64,000 bases of DNA from Polytrichum commune (lineage: Eukaryota > Streptophyta > Polytrichopsida > Polytrichales > Polytrichaceae), in the NCBI GenBank assembly GCA_950295325.1, contig OX485808.1:12838501-12902500 (forward strand), read 5' to 3'. The number at the start of each line of letters is the position of its first letter. Positions within the stretch are counted from its first letter, which is position 1. A program made the translations under genes and the position numbers. Below, in pieces: positions 25,221 through 37,564 of this stretch. The notes beneath the pieces are model-generated. The model had not been told where the DNA came from. It made no database searches and saw only the letters and a list, made by a program, of their open reading frames with translations.

Positions 25221-28127
25221 AAATCTAAAAGGATGGAAGAAGTGGGTGAACAGGAGGAAGTCGAACCAGGAGGAGCGATGGAGAGCCGCAAGAGGAAGAA
25301 ACGCTGTAAAGATGATTAGTCGGAGGCTCAATGCTGTGATCTGATAGGGAAGAATGCAAGTATTTTGAATCTTAGGGACGGGATAAGAGCTAGCACGATT
25401 AGATCTGAATCAAGGTACGGGTCGGAGGAACAGGAGTGATCACGTTAGGTCAAGCAGAAACGAGGCACAGGAGTAAAAGTGAGATCTAGATCTAAAGAGA
25501 TCAAATCGGAAATGTGTGATGACCACTTGAAATAGAAAGCAGAATCACAGAAGGCAAAGAGAGGGGAAATGGAATCCTTTGCCTCCAAAGTCCGGTATGG
25601 GAATGCACCTCGGTTCGACCCAATGCTGGAGGAGAGAGGAGGATGGATCGCGGGAGAGGCACCACGGCATGATATCGAGATGGAGGATGCGGTGATTGAA
25701 GGGCTGGCGGAGGCAAGCCAACGGGTGGAGAGAGGAGATCTCAATCCTTTCAAAGGTCATAGTGGTGAGATCCTCCCATCAAACTTGGAAAGGAGCTTTA
25801 GTGGTTTCTTAGTGAAGACTGAGGCCATTCAATTTAAAGTTAATACAGAGAAGTTGCTTGCACGAATTGAGGTGTTGAAAGATCATATGTTGATTGGGAA
25901 ATTTGTTGGACCCAAGCCTCCTCCACAAGCAAATGAAGCTTTGGATCCTAGCCCTAAACCTAGAGTTAAGGGGGAGCGCTCTTTCGCTATGTAGAAATGT
26001 GGGAAAATGTTACTTTCTTCTTCAAGGTGAGGATAGAGACACATTAAACACAACACTAATGGCATCACCATTTAGATCTAAGTGGGGCACGTGCATGTTG
26101 CAAAGTTGGGTACCAGGGTTTAACCCGGATAATCCTAGCAAGCTAGCATTTCCGACTTGGGTTAGTTTGAGGAACTTACCACATCAGCACCAAGATCAAG
26201 CAATCAGTATAGCAAAATCCTTAGGGGAAGTTATTGGGATGGAGACAGCCAATGATACGGCAAAAGATCCAAGATTTTACTTCAACCTTGAAATCAGCAA
26301 AGGATGGGCAACCAGCATTGAACTAGTGACAGAGGGAGGATTTTTGCCACCACAAGTAGTAATGATTGACTACGACAACCTCCGATCCCCATAAGGTGCC
26401 AAGTGTGCCTAAGCTAGAGACACAAAGCTAGTGAATGCAGAGAAAACCAAAAAAGGCCAGCCAAAGGGAGAGAGATACATCTGCAGAATCATCCAACCCA
26501 TCAACAAGAAAAAAACAAAAACATAATAGTAGATCAGGATGGGTTCCAACAGGTCCGGAACCGGAAAACATAAGAAGGAATATCTTTGAAGGAGGCCGAG
26601 ATAGGGGGCAGAATTGAACATGGAGGGAGAATGGGGAAAACCAGGACCAGGCAATCAGAGCTGCGGCTCCCGCCGCAGCACATCAAGCCAAAAGTGGCGG
26701 GGCAAGTGGAAGCAATGGGAAACCAGCGAGTTCGGAAAATCTGGACAACTTGGAGGAAGGGGAGATTGCTGCAGGAAGAGACCCACAACAGAAATCACGG
26801 AGAACCAGCTCGGATCTCGCAGCCGACACCGCTCCGGATGTAGACACAACGACATGAGCGGGGAAGAGCGGAGGAAGCGGAACAGTGACCGGCGCCGGGG
26901 AGATGCGCCCAGAGACTAACACGGACACAGGGAGGCGATATGAAGAGAGTCAGCAGGGTGGCGATCAACACAAACAAGGAAATATAGCCGAGGCAACGGA
27001 GGAAGCCACTCATGGGCAGCAACCAGGGCTCGGAGTACCGCCACTTGAAGCCATGGAAGAACAGACAGAACACAACAAAACCACAACAAGGGCGACAACA
27101 ATGGAGGAATTGAAGGGCCATAATGGGGCTGAGGGGTGCCCACAGGAGGGATACTTTCACCACAAACTGCAGACCGAAGAATGCGTGGCATCGGGCACAA
27201 GCGGAGAGGACAGAGTAAGCGAGGAGCACCCAGACTTGGAAACCTCCATGCACTGGTCCCCGACCAAGAGAACGGGGCAAAAAAGAAGCCTAGAAGCAAC
27301 CGAGACCGCTACTTCCTCAAGCGGGGAAGAGGAGGAAGAGGGCGAGCAAACATCAGGAGGAGAGGAGGAAGCTGAGGAGGAGCGGGAAGAGGACGGCGGG
27401 AAAGAAGAAGTTGAAGAAGGTGACATGTCGGGTCGGGAAGAAGTCACTGACTGGGACCACGTTGAAGGAGCCGTTGCCGGAATGGCTACAGGCTGTCAGG
27501 AGCAGGCCCAGCTAAGGGCCACCGAAACAATGGAGGCCGAGGAGGGGAGTAGGGGCCCCGGCCCCGCGGAGATAAGGAGCCCGAGACACAGACGAGGCAG
27601 CCCATCACCAAAGAAGGAGGGGGAGGCAGGCCTGGGAAGACCAAATGCAGGTATGGGGCCGAGAATAACATGAAACAGATGGAGAAGCAATGCTGGGGTA
27701 AAGGCCCCGTCACAAAAAGATGTTACAGCTGCAGAGAGGTACAACAGGGGGGGAAAAACCCAAAGACTTTATGAGCAGGACGTCCCTCAAGAAGACGTAG
27801 TTATGGAGGCTAAAGGGGGAACGGCCTTAGGTGGGGAAAAATGCCCCACAAGTAGCTAGGCAAGCTCAAATAGAGGTAATACCCGAGACCCAACCCCTTC
27901 CATTAAATGGTAAGGGCATGAAGTATAAGGAGATACTAGCGAGCATTGGATTAGATAGTCCTACCTCGTCACAAGACTACAGAGGCACTGTACCAGGAGA
28001 GGAGCAAGGACTACAACGTGGTAATACCCCAATTCGGAATAGTGCGGCTAGTTTTATGGCGTTGAGTAATTACATGTTTACTCCAAGACAAGGTAGATAT
28101 GGGAAAGTAGAAACAAGCCTCCACTAG
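25212..28127 (+). pseudogene. LINE ORF1 (RNA-binding, DUF4283-like with zinc knuckle), broken
   Basis: A frame open from ATG 25212 continues past TAG or TGA codons into the segment from 25569. A frameshift near 25970 passes to the next frame (CWVPGFNP-like region: LQSWVPGFNPDNPSKLAFPT, then FPTWVSLRNLP), typical of plant LINE ORF1 proteins with DUF4283. Another one-base shift near 26385 leads to a CX2CX4HX4C zinc knuckle at 26397-26435, with a stop codon inside it. The distal part (26885-27673) is highly charged, with a Glu/Gly-rich stretch at about 27325-27425. The last segment, 27831-28127, ends 21 bases before ORF2. The exact start is unsure, because 25212 lies just outside the candidate target-site duplication boundary. 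Confidence 0.65.
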
Positions 28128-28148
28128 GGAGCTAGGATAGAAGGACAT

Positions 28149-31100
28149 ATGTACCAATCATCTTTTATTATGAAGTGGAATATCATAACTCATAATATCC
28201 GAGGGTTAAATGACCCGGACAGTATAACAAAAGAAAGGTGTTTTCTCAAGTCCTTAACACCTAGGATAGATGTGGTGATGATTCAAGAACATAAATTAAG
28301 AGGAAGGGCATTGGAGAACCTAGGAACTATGCTCATGCCCGGATACGCAAGTTGGATTCTAGAAGCGGCTCCAGGGGAAAGAAGTTGGTTCAACCCCAAT
28401 GTGGCGGGGAAATGAGGAGTGGGAATAATCTTGGCCCAAAAATACGCGAAATTAGTAACAACACATGGGGCTCTATATGATAATAGAGTAGTTTGGATTA
28501 AATTAGAAGGGATTGAAGGTGGGAACATAGGACTTGCATGTGTATATGCTCCCAATATTCCAACAGAAAGGAGGCATATTTGGTACATCATGGTTGATTC
28601 TTTACCTAAGGATTGCGAGTGGATAATAAGTGGAGATTTCAATATGACGGAAAGAACACAATATAAGTCCAATGATTGTGGGAGGGCAATAAGTGATGTA
28701 GAAAGACTCACATAGAATGGTTTATTAAATGCATTTCAATTACATGATGCCTACATACATCAAGGTGGCTCCAGATTCTCTTGGCACAATGGTAAAAAAG
28801 GCCACACCCGCCGGCTAGCATGACTTGATAGGTTCTACACACCAACACATAGTAGGCTAGGGGTGAAGCTCTCAATGTATTTAATCCATGGTTACTCGGT
28901 GGGGTCAGACCATTCTCCCGTACAAATCGAGGTATATATGGGAGAGAAAGGGGTAAAGAAGTCCTCATTCAAGTGGAACATCTCACACTTAAAAGGAGAG
29001 ACGATAACGACACTTAGAGATAAATGGTCTAGCCTTCCGGGTCAAAGCTTCTTCTTTCACAAATTATGGAATGTCACTAAACAATATAAGCAACTAAGCA
29101 AGCTCAAGGCTAAAGAGTTTAGAAAAAAAGAACTTGATGCAAGGGCCAATTTATAAATTGCCATAGTCAATTTACATGAGAACGTATATAACGGCAGATA
29201 AACAAGGGGAGGTGAGTCGACTTAACAACATCCTAGAGGAGATAGAGACAAGGAAAGCAAGAGGAGCTACCATAAGAGCTAGAGTAAAATGACAACATGT
29301 AGGGGATATATGCTCCGCGGAGTTTTTTAAATCAGTACAATAAAAACACTCTCAAACAATTCTATCAGAACTAAGGGACAAGCATGGCCGATGCTTTACT
29401 ACAAAAAAAGACTTGGACACAATATGCTATGACTTCTATAAAAACCTATATGAACATAAAGAGGTATCGGAAAGGGCAATTCGGGAAGTATTTGAAGGTT
29501 TTCAAACCACTTTCACGGAGGAGATGAACGCATCACTTACAAAGGAAATTACGGAAAGAGAATTAGGGGCGGTAGTAAGAGATATGGCCGAAGGAAAAAC
29601 ACCAGGACATGACGGTATCCCCACTGAATTCTTTCAATGGTTATGATCAATTATGGGCCATGACTTCCATCAGATGTTACTAGGGAGTATTGAAAGGGGG
29701 GTTTTGCATGAGGGGGTCACGAAAAGAATAATTAGCCTAATACCCAAAGAAGGAGATTTTAGGGACCTAAATTACTGGCGGCCAATAACCTTGCTCACAG
29801 TAATTTACAAAATTTTCGCCAAAACACTCCAACTCAGACTTCCACCTATACTGAGAGATGTGATTAGTCCAGAACAAACAGCGTTTCTACCGCTGAGGTT
29901 CATTCTCGACAACATTATTTTAACGCATGAAACTTTACACTGGGCAAAAATATCTAGGCAACCAACGGTAATCCTAAAACTAGATTTTTCCAAAGCATAT
30001 GACAAGGTCTCATAGAGGTTCATTTTTCAAGCTATGCATAAGATAGGCATTCACACACAGTACATCGGGTGGGTGAAGCTTCTTTTTGGGAACGCGACTG
30101 TGGCCGTGAACATGAATGGTAGTCCATGACGAAGCTTCAAAGTGGAGAGAGGGGTTAGGCAAGAATGCCCCCTAGCGCCATACATTTTTTTGATAGTCGG
30201 AGAGGTACTTACCCATATTATTAAAAAGGCAATGGGTGAAGGTAGGCTAAAGGGGGTGGTTCTACCGGGGGAGAAGAAACAACAATGTATTTCACAGTAC
30301 GCGGATGATTTATCATTCATGGTTAAGGGTGAAAAAATGAATATAGACGAGTTGGTGAGACTACTCAAGACATTCAGTGAGGCATCAGGTATGGAGATTA
30401 ACTGGGAGAAGTCCTGCGCCTACTGGTTCGACAAATATACGCATAAACCGGAATGGCTTGCAGGTTATAACTGGAAGTGGGCGGAAGAGGGTGACTTATT
30501 CAAACTATTGGGTATGCCGTTTGGTCTCAACCTCAACACCCCAGATGTTGATAATTTTCTATATAGGAAAATCTCAAAAAAATTAGATTACTGGAGCACT
30601 ATGAAATTGTCCTTGGGCGGTAGAATAGTCATATGCAACCATGTACTTTTGTCCACACTGTGGTTTTTTATCACAGTATGGGGGGGGGGGCTCTAACAAA
30701 ATCTTAACCAAAATTAGGGGAGCTATCCGCAATTACCTATGGTCAGGTAAAGAACAGCTCACGCGCACGAGAGTCAGCTGGAAAGAATGTTGTATGAAGA
30801 AGAAGAACGGAGGATTAGGCCTGGTGGACCCGGAGGAGGCCAAAATCAGTCTTCTTTGCAAATGGATAGTTAAAGCAATAGAACCAGGGGAATCTAACCT
30901 CCAGCTCATGCTTAGGTACAGGCTGGCAAGATTTAACCCACAAAGGGGTCGGAGGTGGGGAGTAAGTCTGGATTGGTTTACCATTAGACAACATCAAGGA
31001 TTCCCGGGATCTAAAATATGGGGCACATAAGCAAGGCATGGAAGGTCATGGGTAAAGGGACCTACCAACTCCCCCCTGCACTAAGATGGAACTACTACAT

Positions 31101-32430
31101 TCCAATATCTGGTGGTCGGAGGGGGTTGATCTCCTTAATAAAGGAATAGACTACGCTAAAGGCATTCATCTCTATCGCAAAGGAATTCGGTGCGTAGATG
31201 ATGTATGGGATAGTACGCAACAAGAATTCCTCACATGGGAGAGAGCCCAAGGTAAATTTAAGCTCACAAACTTGGAACAAGCAGACTGGGAGGAGGTGAC
31301 GGATGAAATCTCCCGAAAATGGCGCCAACTTTTGGACTCTGAAGAAGACACCACGTACCCCGGACAATGGGTAGGTTTTTATGTTGGCACCGCAGAGGAC
31401 CCGCCATTAGTTCTAAGATGCGGCGAGGAATTCTCCCCCGAGTGCTTTCAACGGAAATCCTTGACATTGCCTCTCCTGGTACAATGCTTTACGGTAGGCA
31501 CGCACTCAAGATGCCTTAGGGAGTGGGAACACCCCCAGGGAGAACTAGAAGGTTTCTTTCACAAAGTCAAGATTATACACACTAATAGGGGGCCTAAGAG
31601 AGAAGGAAAAAATGAGGAAGTAATCTTCTTCTACGGCAAGCTAGCCACCCTTGGGTGGGACCCGGATGGGTGGAGATGGAGCGATCGGAGCCATTTCCTA
31701 GATTACACCACCAAGGATGGCCGCGACAACATCCTTAATAGGAACCCGGGCATCACACGGGCAGCGGATAAATGGCAAGGTTATCTCCCAGGAAACTACA
31801 GGTTTTACTGGTCACATGTATTGGATCCAATGCGGTCGGGTAAGGAAGCTGCATTCATTTGGTCAATATATATGGCATAAGGCAGTGGCGGTCAATGAGT
31901 GGAGGGCACGCATTGCACCTGCTTCAATCTCCAAGCAATGTGTGTTTTGCTTACCTTACACCAGTGAATCGGTCAAACATAAATTATGGGATTGCATTCA
32001 AGCTAGACGGGCATGGAGATGGGCTACATATATCATGCACGAACTTTGTGGGGTTAGGTCCGGTAATTATGATTGCTTCAACTGGAAGCAAGTGGTGTTC
32101 GGGGAAAGAATTCCCAAAAGATATGGGAAAGTTGTTAAAATTTGGCACCTTCTTAGGGGCATTACCCTTTGGACCATTTGGGTTGAACGGAATGACAAAG
32201 TGTTTAACCAGACACAATGGCATGAATCTAAGGTTAAGCAACAGATTTGGGATGCTTTGATCATCTATGCCAAGATGGCGTGGAAGAGGGTGGTGGATCT
32301 CAGCAAGATTAGTAGCTTCTCAAAAGAGGCCTTGGTGCGCGGATTCGACAAGACGTGGGGCGCATGGGGCGTTCTTTGCCGTCAGCACGATTTACACATG
32401 GATTGGAATTGGAGAAGACAACGTAGGTAG
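28149..32430 (+). pseudogene. LINE ORF2: endonuclease-reverse transcriptase-zf-RVT, broken
   Basis: The endonuclease (28149-29156) shows NIRGLN, QEHKLR, YAPN, GDFNM and SDHSP. It stays in one frame but has stops at 28413, 28713, 28821 and 29154. After a frameshift near 29160-29190, the reverse transcriptase follows (to about 30680) with NYWRPITLLTVIYK, LDFSKAYDK (motif A), GVRQECPLAP (motif B) and QYADDLSF (motif C). Stops are at 29290, 29341, 29644, 30013 and 30127. Frame changes at the G run near 30680, near 31020-31080 and near 31860 lead to the C-terminal zf-RVT domain (HKAVAVNEWRARI, CVFC, HKLWDC). In living elements this protein nicks the target and copies the RNA in place. This copy cannot make it. 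Confidence 0.9.
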
Positions 32431-32593
32431 GGTGGGGGACCTCCTCAGGGGTCCCGGGGTCCCGGGGTTTCGGTGGTTTGGGGGTTGTCCTTGGCGGGTG
32501 GGGTGGGGGTTGTCCTTGGCACGGTTGGTCCGGGGGGTTATCCTTGGTAGGGGTTGGGTCTTTGTTCTTTTACGTGGTGGTGTTCTCACGCCC

Positions 32594-32690
32594 GAGGGGC
32601 CCCGCCTCCCCTCTGTGAGGGCGTGTGTTTTTCTTTTGTGGTATTCATTTTGGCGTTGGCCTGTTTGGTCTCCTGTCTCAAAAAATAGAA
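32594..32690 (+). other. LINE 3' end: GC stem-loop and conserved tail
   Basis: GAGGGG and CCCCTC bracket an 8-base loop at 32594-32613. The sequence TTTGGCGTTGGCCTGT and CTGTCTCAAAAAA follows at about 32650-32690. The same layout recurs at 43148-43240, and the tail alone recurs in the SINE at 46229-46405. By analogy with other LINEs, this is probably the site its reverse transcriptase recognises. Confidence 0.6.
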
Positions 32691-32722
32691 ATAGAAATAA
32701 AAATAAAAAATCTAAAGGGATG

Positions 32723-33954
32723 CCATATCCACTTGCCTCATTATTTCTGGAGCTCACATGAATATCTTATTCATTATCAAAGTGAAGATGCTTGTGATCA
32801 TTAAGTGATCATGTAGGTGGGCTCCCCAATTATTGTATGTCGACTATTTTACCTAAAATGGTTTTCATATTTTGAGCACGTACTCCAATCCCTTTTAAAC
32901 ACATGTGTGTTTATAGTATCCGTTCTTGAAGCCACATACCACTCAGATATAGGTGGTTGATTAAGAGAAGTAACCAAACTGAGCACGTTTACCTTACATT
33001 GTAAAGGTCCACATCACCAAGTGTAGTGGACTGGCCAAGCGATTATATTGACGTGTCTATTCCTGATTGGATACAAGGAGATAAATTACATTTATAATTG
33101 ATGCCATGGTCTGGGCACTATGTTTAGTGACGTGTTGCCTAGCTGCAGGATGATGTCACCTTAATCTTGGAATTTCACTGCAGCATGTATATACAATGTG
33201 GGCTGCTGAATCTCGAATAACTACTTTCATATGATTGTCCGAGCTCTTACTTCAAATTCATTGCTGTGGACCCATAAGCAAAATGACAATGGAAAAGGCT
33301 CTTGATGATCTCTCCTGCACCCTTGAAGCCCTAGGTTGACCTAAATTGCTGCAAGTCACAAACTAGTTGAATGAAGGGCAGGAGAAACTGCTGACGCACA
33401 GTGGTGGGATTATATACTTCTGATACAATTCGAGTGGGACGTAAATGGTTCTGGAAAATTTATAATCCAATGTGAAGATTGTTGGTGATGATCATCCATA
33501 TGAAATGGAAGTGTGGCTTACATAGTGCCCTAATGAAGCTGAAGCATTTTGTTCCAGCTGAGTTCTGTTGACATCTTCAGTTCATGGTACCAACTCAATT
33601 CACTGCTTTTATTACGTATTTGTTCCCCCTAAAGGCCCACAACCAACAATATTCACAAGACGAATATATTCGGCCCTTTCACCTCTCAGCTCCCCTAACT
33701 AAAACATACCCACAACAAATTCCTACTCATCCAACATGATCGCATCCTTCCACAACAGATTATGGGAAAGGTATCAAAATAAAGACCTTGAGAAGGAAGA
33801 TTCAAAAGAGCCCAAACCCACTTCCCAACTCTAAGAAGTGAATGAGAAATCATCACAAAAGTAACGAAGAGGAGTTAATCTTAGAATGAACACTCCACCA
33901 GTTGCGTCCAAATAATTGAGAGTTAGGAGACCATTTTGATGTTTATCTAATATA
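32723..33954. other. Gene-free DNA with an R2 fragment
   Basis: 32760-33020 carries an R2-like segment (reverse sense, 'accactcagatataggtggttgattaagag'-type motifs). The remainder has nothing recognisable. Confidence 0.4.
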
Positions 33955-33967
33955 TGTTTTGGAACTT

Positions 33968-34328
33968 AGGCACCACGGGCCTTGGCTTGGTGGTTAGGCT
34001 CATGGCCCCCAATGAGGAGGTTGTGGGTTCTATTCCCCATGCCGGCGTGGTGCTCACCACCTTAGTCCACCCAACTATGGTGGGGGGTCCTTGGACCTTG
34101 TTGTATGGGTACCTCAAAAGCCCTTTGGGGGGATACCATGTCCGGTATCTTCAAGGCACTAGTGGCTAGCTAGGAACTAGTATAGTGTGTCACTATAGTG
34201 TCCATCCTCGAAAGGGGAGAGTAGTATTGTCCCAGTGTCCCCTTGTCCAGTGGCCATCGGGTTCATTGGCATTACGAACGGACACTTTATTCACGCCGGC
34301 CCCTTGTAGACCGGAGTTTCTCTTCTTC
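33968..34328 (+). mobile_element. tRNA-derived SINE (361 bp) with perfect 13 bp target-site duplication
   Basis: TGTTTTGGAACTT occurs exactly at 33955-33967 and again at 34329-34341. The head carries RNA polymerase III-like boxes: A box TGGCTTGGTGG and B box GGTTCTATTCC (one base off the tRNA consensus). The body is unrelated to any tRNA. The 3' end is pyrimidine-rich (ttctcttcttc) rather than poly(A), reminiscent of the Au-SINE type of plants. The perfect duplication points to a fairly recent insertion. It does not share its tail with the LINE in this window. Confidence 0.85.
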
Positions 34329-34341
34329 TGTTTTGGAACTT

Positions 34342-37300
34342 TAAAACGACAAATGCTCATGGGCATTAACGCAATCACCGTTCCAATGTTTCAAACGGTA
34401 AGCTGTCAACGGTGGTTGTTGAGCGGAAAATGCAAGACGGCCCAGAATATTAATTCAAATGCACCAATGCATGATACTGGGATGGCACAGACCAAAACCA
34501 ATAGGAAGAACTCAAGAAGCTCCACTAAAAACATTTCCTTTCTGAATACGAATGAAAACAACGCAACCAAGTTATATATAAAAGCAGAGCCGTTCCAAAA
34601 TGCAAACATTATAAACCTATCATGCCAATTTGAGGAGCAATAACTCACTCACCTGCAAAAAATTCTCAAATCTTGTAGTCTATTTCGGAGTCATCCACCT
34701 TGCTTGAGTCGGCGAAAGCTCTGCATCTTTAGCCCTAAAACCCATGGAACAGTATCTAGGCTTGACAAACCAATCAATGGCAGTACTCTAAAAACAGGAT
34801 TCTTCAACACAATCCCAGCGATTTGTAAGCGGCCAGCCCTCCCTTCACCCTGAACCAACCCTCAGGCTCGAATTCTTCAACAGAGTATCTTTGGATTTTA
34901 GAGCCTCAATCGACACCTATCTCGACTTTGATTTCAACGATTTTAAAATCTTTGGTCTTGTATCACTATTGCTAACATGCTCAAGCTTCTAATGCTCGAG
35001 TTCATCGGTTGGATGATTCCACAAAGCTAGAGGTGTCCACATTGGCCTCATCTACCTTGCAAGACAAAAACTCTTACTAAGATGGAAACTCTATCACTGG
35101 CGTGGGCTAATCATTGGTCCTAGTGTGGGCATGGTGTTACACACTTTGAGTTTGGATTTAGGTTTGGAACACTAAAATATTGCCACACAATGAGGTGGTA
35201 TGGTTAACTTAGAAGAAAGGGAACCCAACACATGAGTCGTGAGAGTGTGGTGACATTTACTCACGTGAGTAAATCTTTGACGTCAAACATAATTATTATC
35301 TGTGGGCCTCCTAAATAAATAAATATGTTTACTATTCATACATTCAGGCCAACACTTGGAAATTAGGGTGGGAATTATACTCCTAGCACTATTCACACAA
35401 ATCATTGTTCATCTTGGCAACATTCACAAGAAACATTGTTCATCTCGGTGTTCTCACTAAAAATACTATCCATAGCAACACTCTTCATTATTCATAAAGA
35501 TGTTAGTTTCTTCTTAATATTTTTTACGTTTCTTCCCATGAAGGTAAGTTAGTGGTGGCCCATGTTAGATGCTAAATATAGAATGGAACACAACAATGCA
35601 GTTGAATAATGTTGTGATTATAAACATCCATTTTTGGATTCTTATATGTGAGGAGATGATGCAAGTTATCAAAGGAAGATAGCCATGGTCAGGCCGTCAC
35701 ACAAGGAGAGCATATAGTCATTAGCAACTATTAGCAATCACAAATATTAGGTACCCTTGTGGGGTTGTTGTGTGATAGACTCTTACTTGGTTATATTAAG
35801 CAACCAACTCCCGACTAAACATCGAGTTGAGTTGAAGGAAAACTCAAGAGTGTTGCAGGGTGTAAATAGTTCTTGTTCGTTTTGGAGGCCGTTCAAAATG
35901 TTTCCTCCACTGGTAGACAAAGATAAGATAAAGAAGACCTTCAAAGTTAGGAAGCACTGATTCTCAAAAGTCTACAAGTACATGGATTCAAGAGCTCCAA
36001 AACAACTCACAAAAGGGATCGCCAAAACTTTGGAGAAATCTCGTTGTTGTTTATTATATACTACACATGAGGCGTTGTCATGTAAGTTAGACCTTCTCAA
36101 GAATAGAAAGAGTTGTAAGAAAACCTTCCATTACCAATAAAGACCTCTACTACACTTTACATCTCTACCTGGAAAATAAGTCGGAATATTTGTGGCATAT
36201 TGGTATTTTATAGTCGCTCCGAACTCAGACTATGTTAGCCACTCAATCGCCAACATCCCCAAGAACTCATATTACGCTCCAAATCAATTTCGGGGAAAAT
36301 AAAAGATGCTCACATGTAGGCAACCAAAAGTTGAATGCAATTGTGCAAGATGATGACTCCTTGTAATTGACCGTAGGCCACATCTACACACAATTCGGCA
36401 AACCCTAGACCTAAGTGCCGTGCATAGTCCCGCTTGCATTGCGAAGCTTCTCTCGCAAGTGGACAACTTTTATCAACATCATCCAAGGCGTGAGTGCAAA
36501 TGTTGGTATTTGCCGACGGTGGGAAACCACTACATTCAACAACTTTCAAACTCTTTCCAGTAGGAAGGACATGCCTACAAGCTCTGACACCATGCTCCCG
36601 GCTTTATTTTGGGAACCCCATTTGCTATGTCAGTGAGCTAATCCCCACCGCTGACAACACCAAATCTGGCATGGACTCCCCGGGTGTGGCCCCATCCTAA
36701 CATGATGTTATGTTGCCTAGAAGTTAGTGAGAAGTATCCACTAGTAAGATTTGGCCTTCCAATTTAGCATGGAAAGAACATATAATTAAGTGAAAATAAA
36801 CCAAGGTCTAGGTCATAATTACAACATGTAGAATTCTTTGGTAGAATTTGTTGATGGAACATGCAAAGGTAATTATGATGATATTCAATTTAAAAAAAAA
36901 AATTAAAACTTCAAATCCATCGATTGATTATCATAGAGTTTTTGTTTCAAACTTAATTTCCACGTTAGATTGAACTAGGTCTTGACCAATTTGGATACCA
37001 CACATAGAAAAATATTCCTAAAAAATGATTGTTCGTGTTGATCTAGACAACACCTGACTGTATATATACATTTAACATAAAAATAATAATATTGTTTATT
37101 TTTCTTCATATATTATATCACAATATTCAAATTATCACCGAGGACTTGCACACCTCCCATGATATTCAAATAATTGAAAGTGTATTGATAGATCCGCTCA
37201 CAGAATTGAGGTAATCAAAAAATCCAGATTTTGAAAAATATCTAATGTTACTTATAAACGAGTCAAAGACATTTGAATCTCTTGTTTTTCTGTTCTTTTC

Positions 37301-37564
37301 TTTTTTGGATTAGATAACTAGCAAGAGGGAAGTGCATGACAAGTTGCATGAGCAATGAATTATCCACCTACGAAAGATATGCATCAGACATAACCGATCA
37401 GCTCATGGACAGAATATGAGAATTATGGATGATATTGCATTTATATGGATGAAACGGTTGTTGGGTTCTGATAACCTTTCTGCTCTTGGATGTGCGACCG
37501 GTTATGTCACTGCAATGACTTCAGCAGCTAACGACGGAGGGTTTGTTGCAAAGTTATTGTGGCT
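34342..37564. other. Gene-free DNA upstream of DCI1
   Basis: No coding frame or repeat of known type recognised. An AT-rich leader precedes the DCI1 start. A 105-codon frame at 37416-37733 overlaps the DCI1 start in another frame, but nothing shows that it is translated. Confidence 0.4.

Larger units (their letters stand above)
25236..32707 (+). mobile_element. Degenerate L1-type non-LTR retrotransposon (LINE)
   Basis: The order is an ORF1-like region with a zinc knuckle, an apurinic endonuclease domain, reverse transcriptase and a zf-RVT domain, then a 3' UTR with a G/C stem-loop (32594-32613) and an A-rich tail (from 32681). Near-identical 15-mers at 25221-25235 and 32708-32722 (14 of 15 match) are a candidate target-site duplication and set the limits given. 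Many stop codons and at least five frameshifts make it inactive. No LTRs are seen. Confidence 0.88.

Noticed and set aside
26795-27744. Several minus-strand frames of 80-160 codons
   Set aside because: Shadows of the purine-rich, charged ORF1 region of the LINE; no family resemblance.
32267-32761. 164-codon frame over the LINE 3' UTR
   Set aside because: Gly/Arg/Val-rich translation of G-rich repeats downstream of the zf-RVT domain; not conserved protein sequence.
37559-37564. GTG codon two triplets before the DCI1 ATG as start
   Set aside because: A nuclear gene would start at the ATG at 37565, which gives the expected family length.
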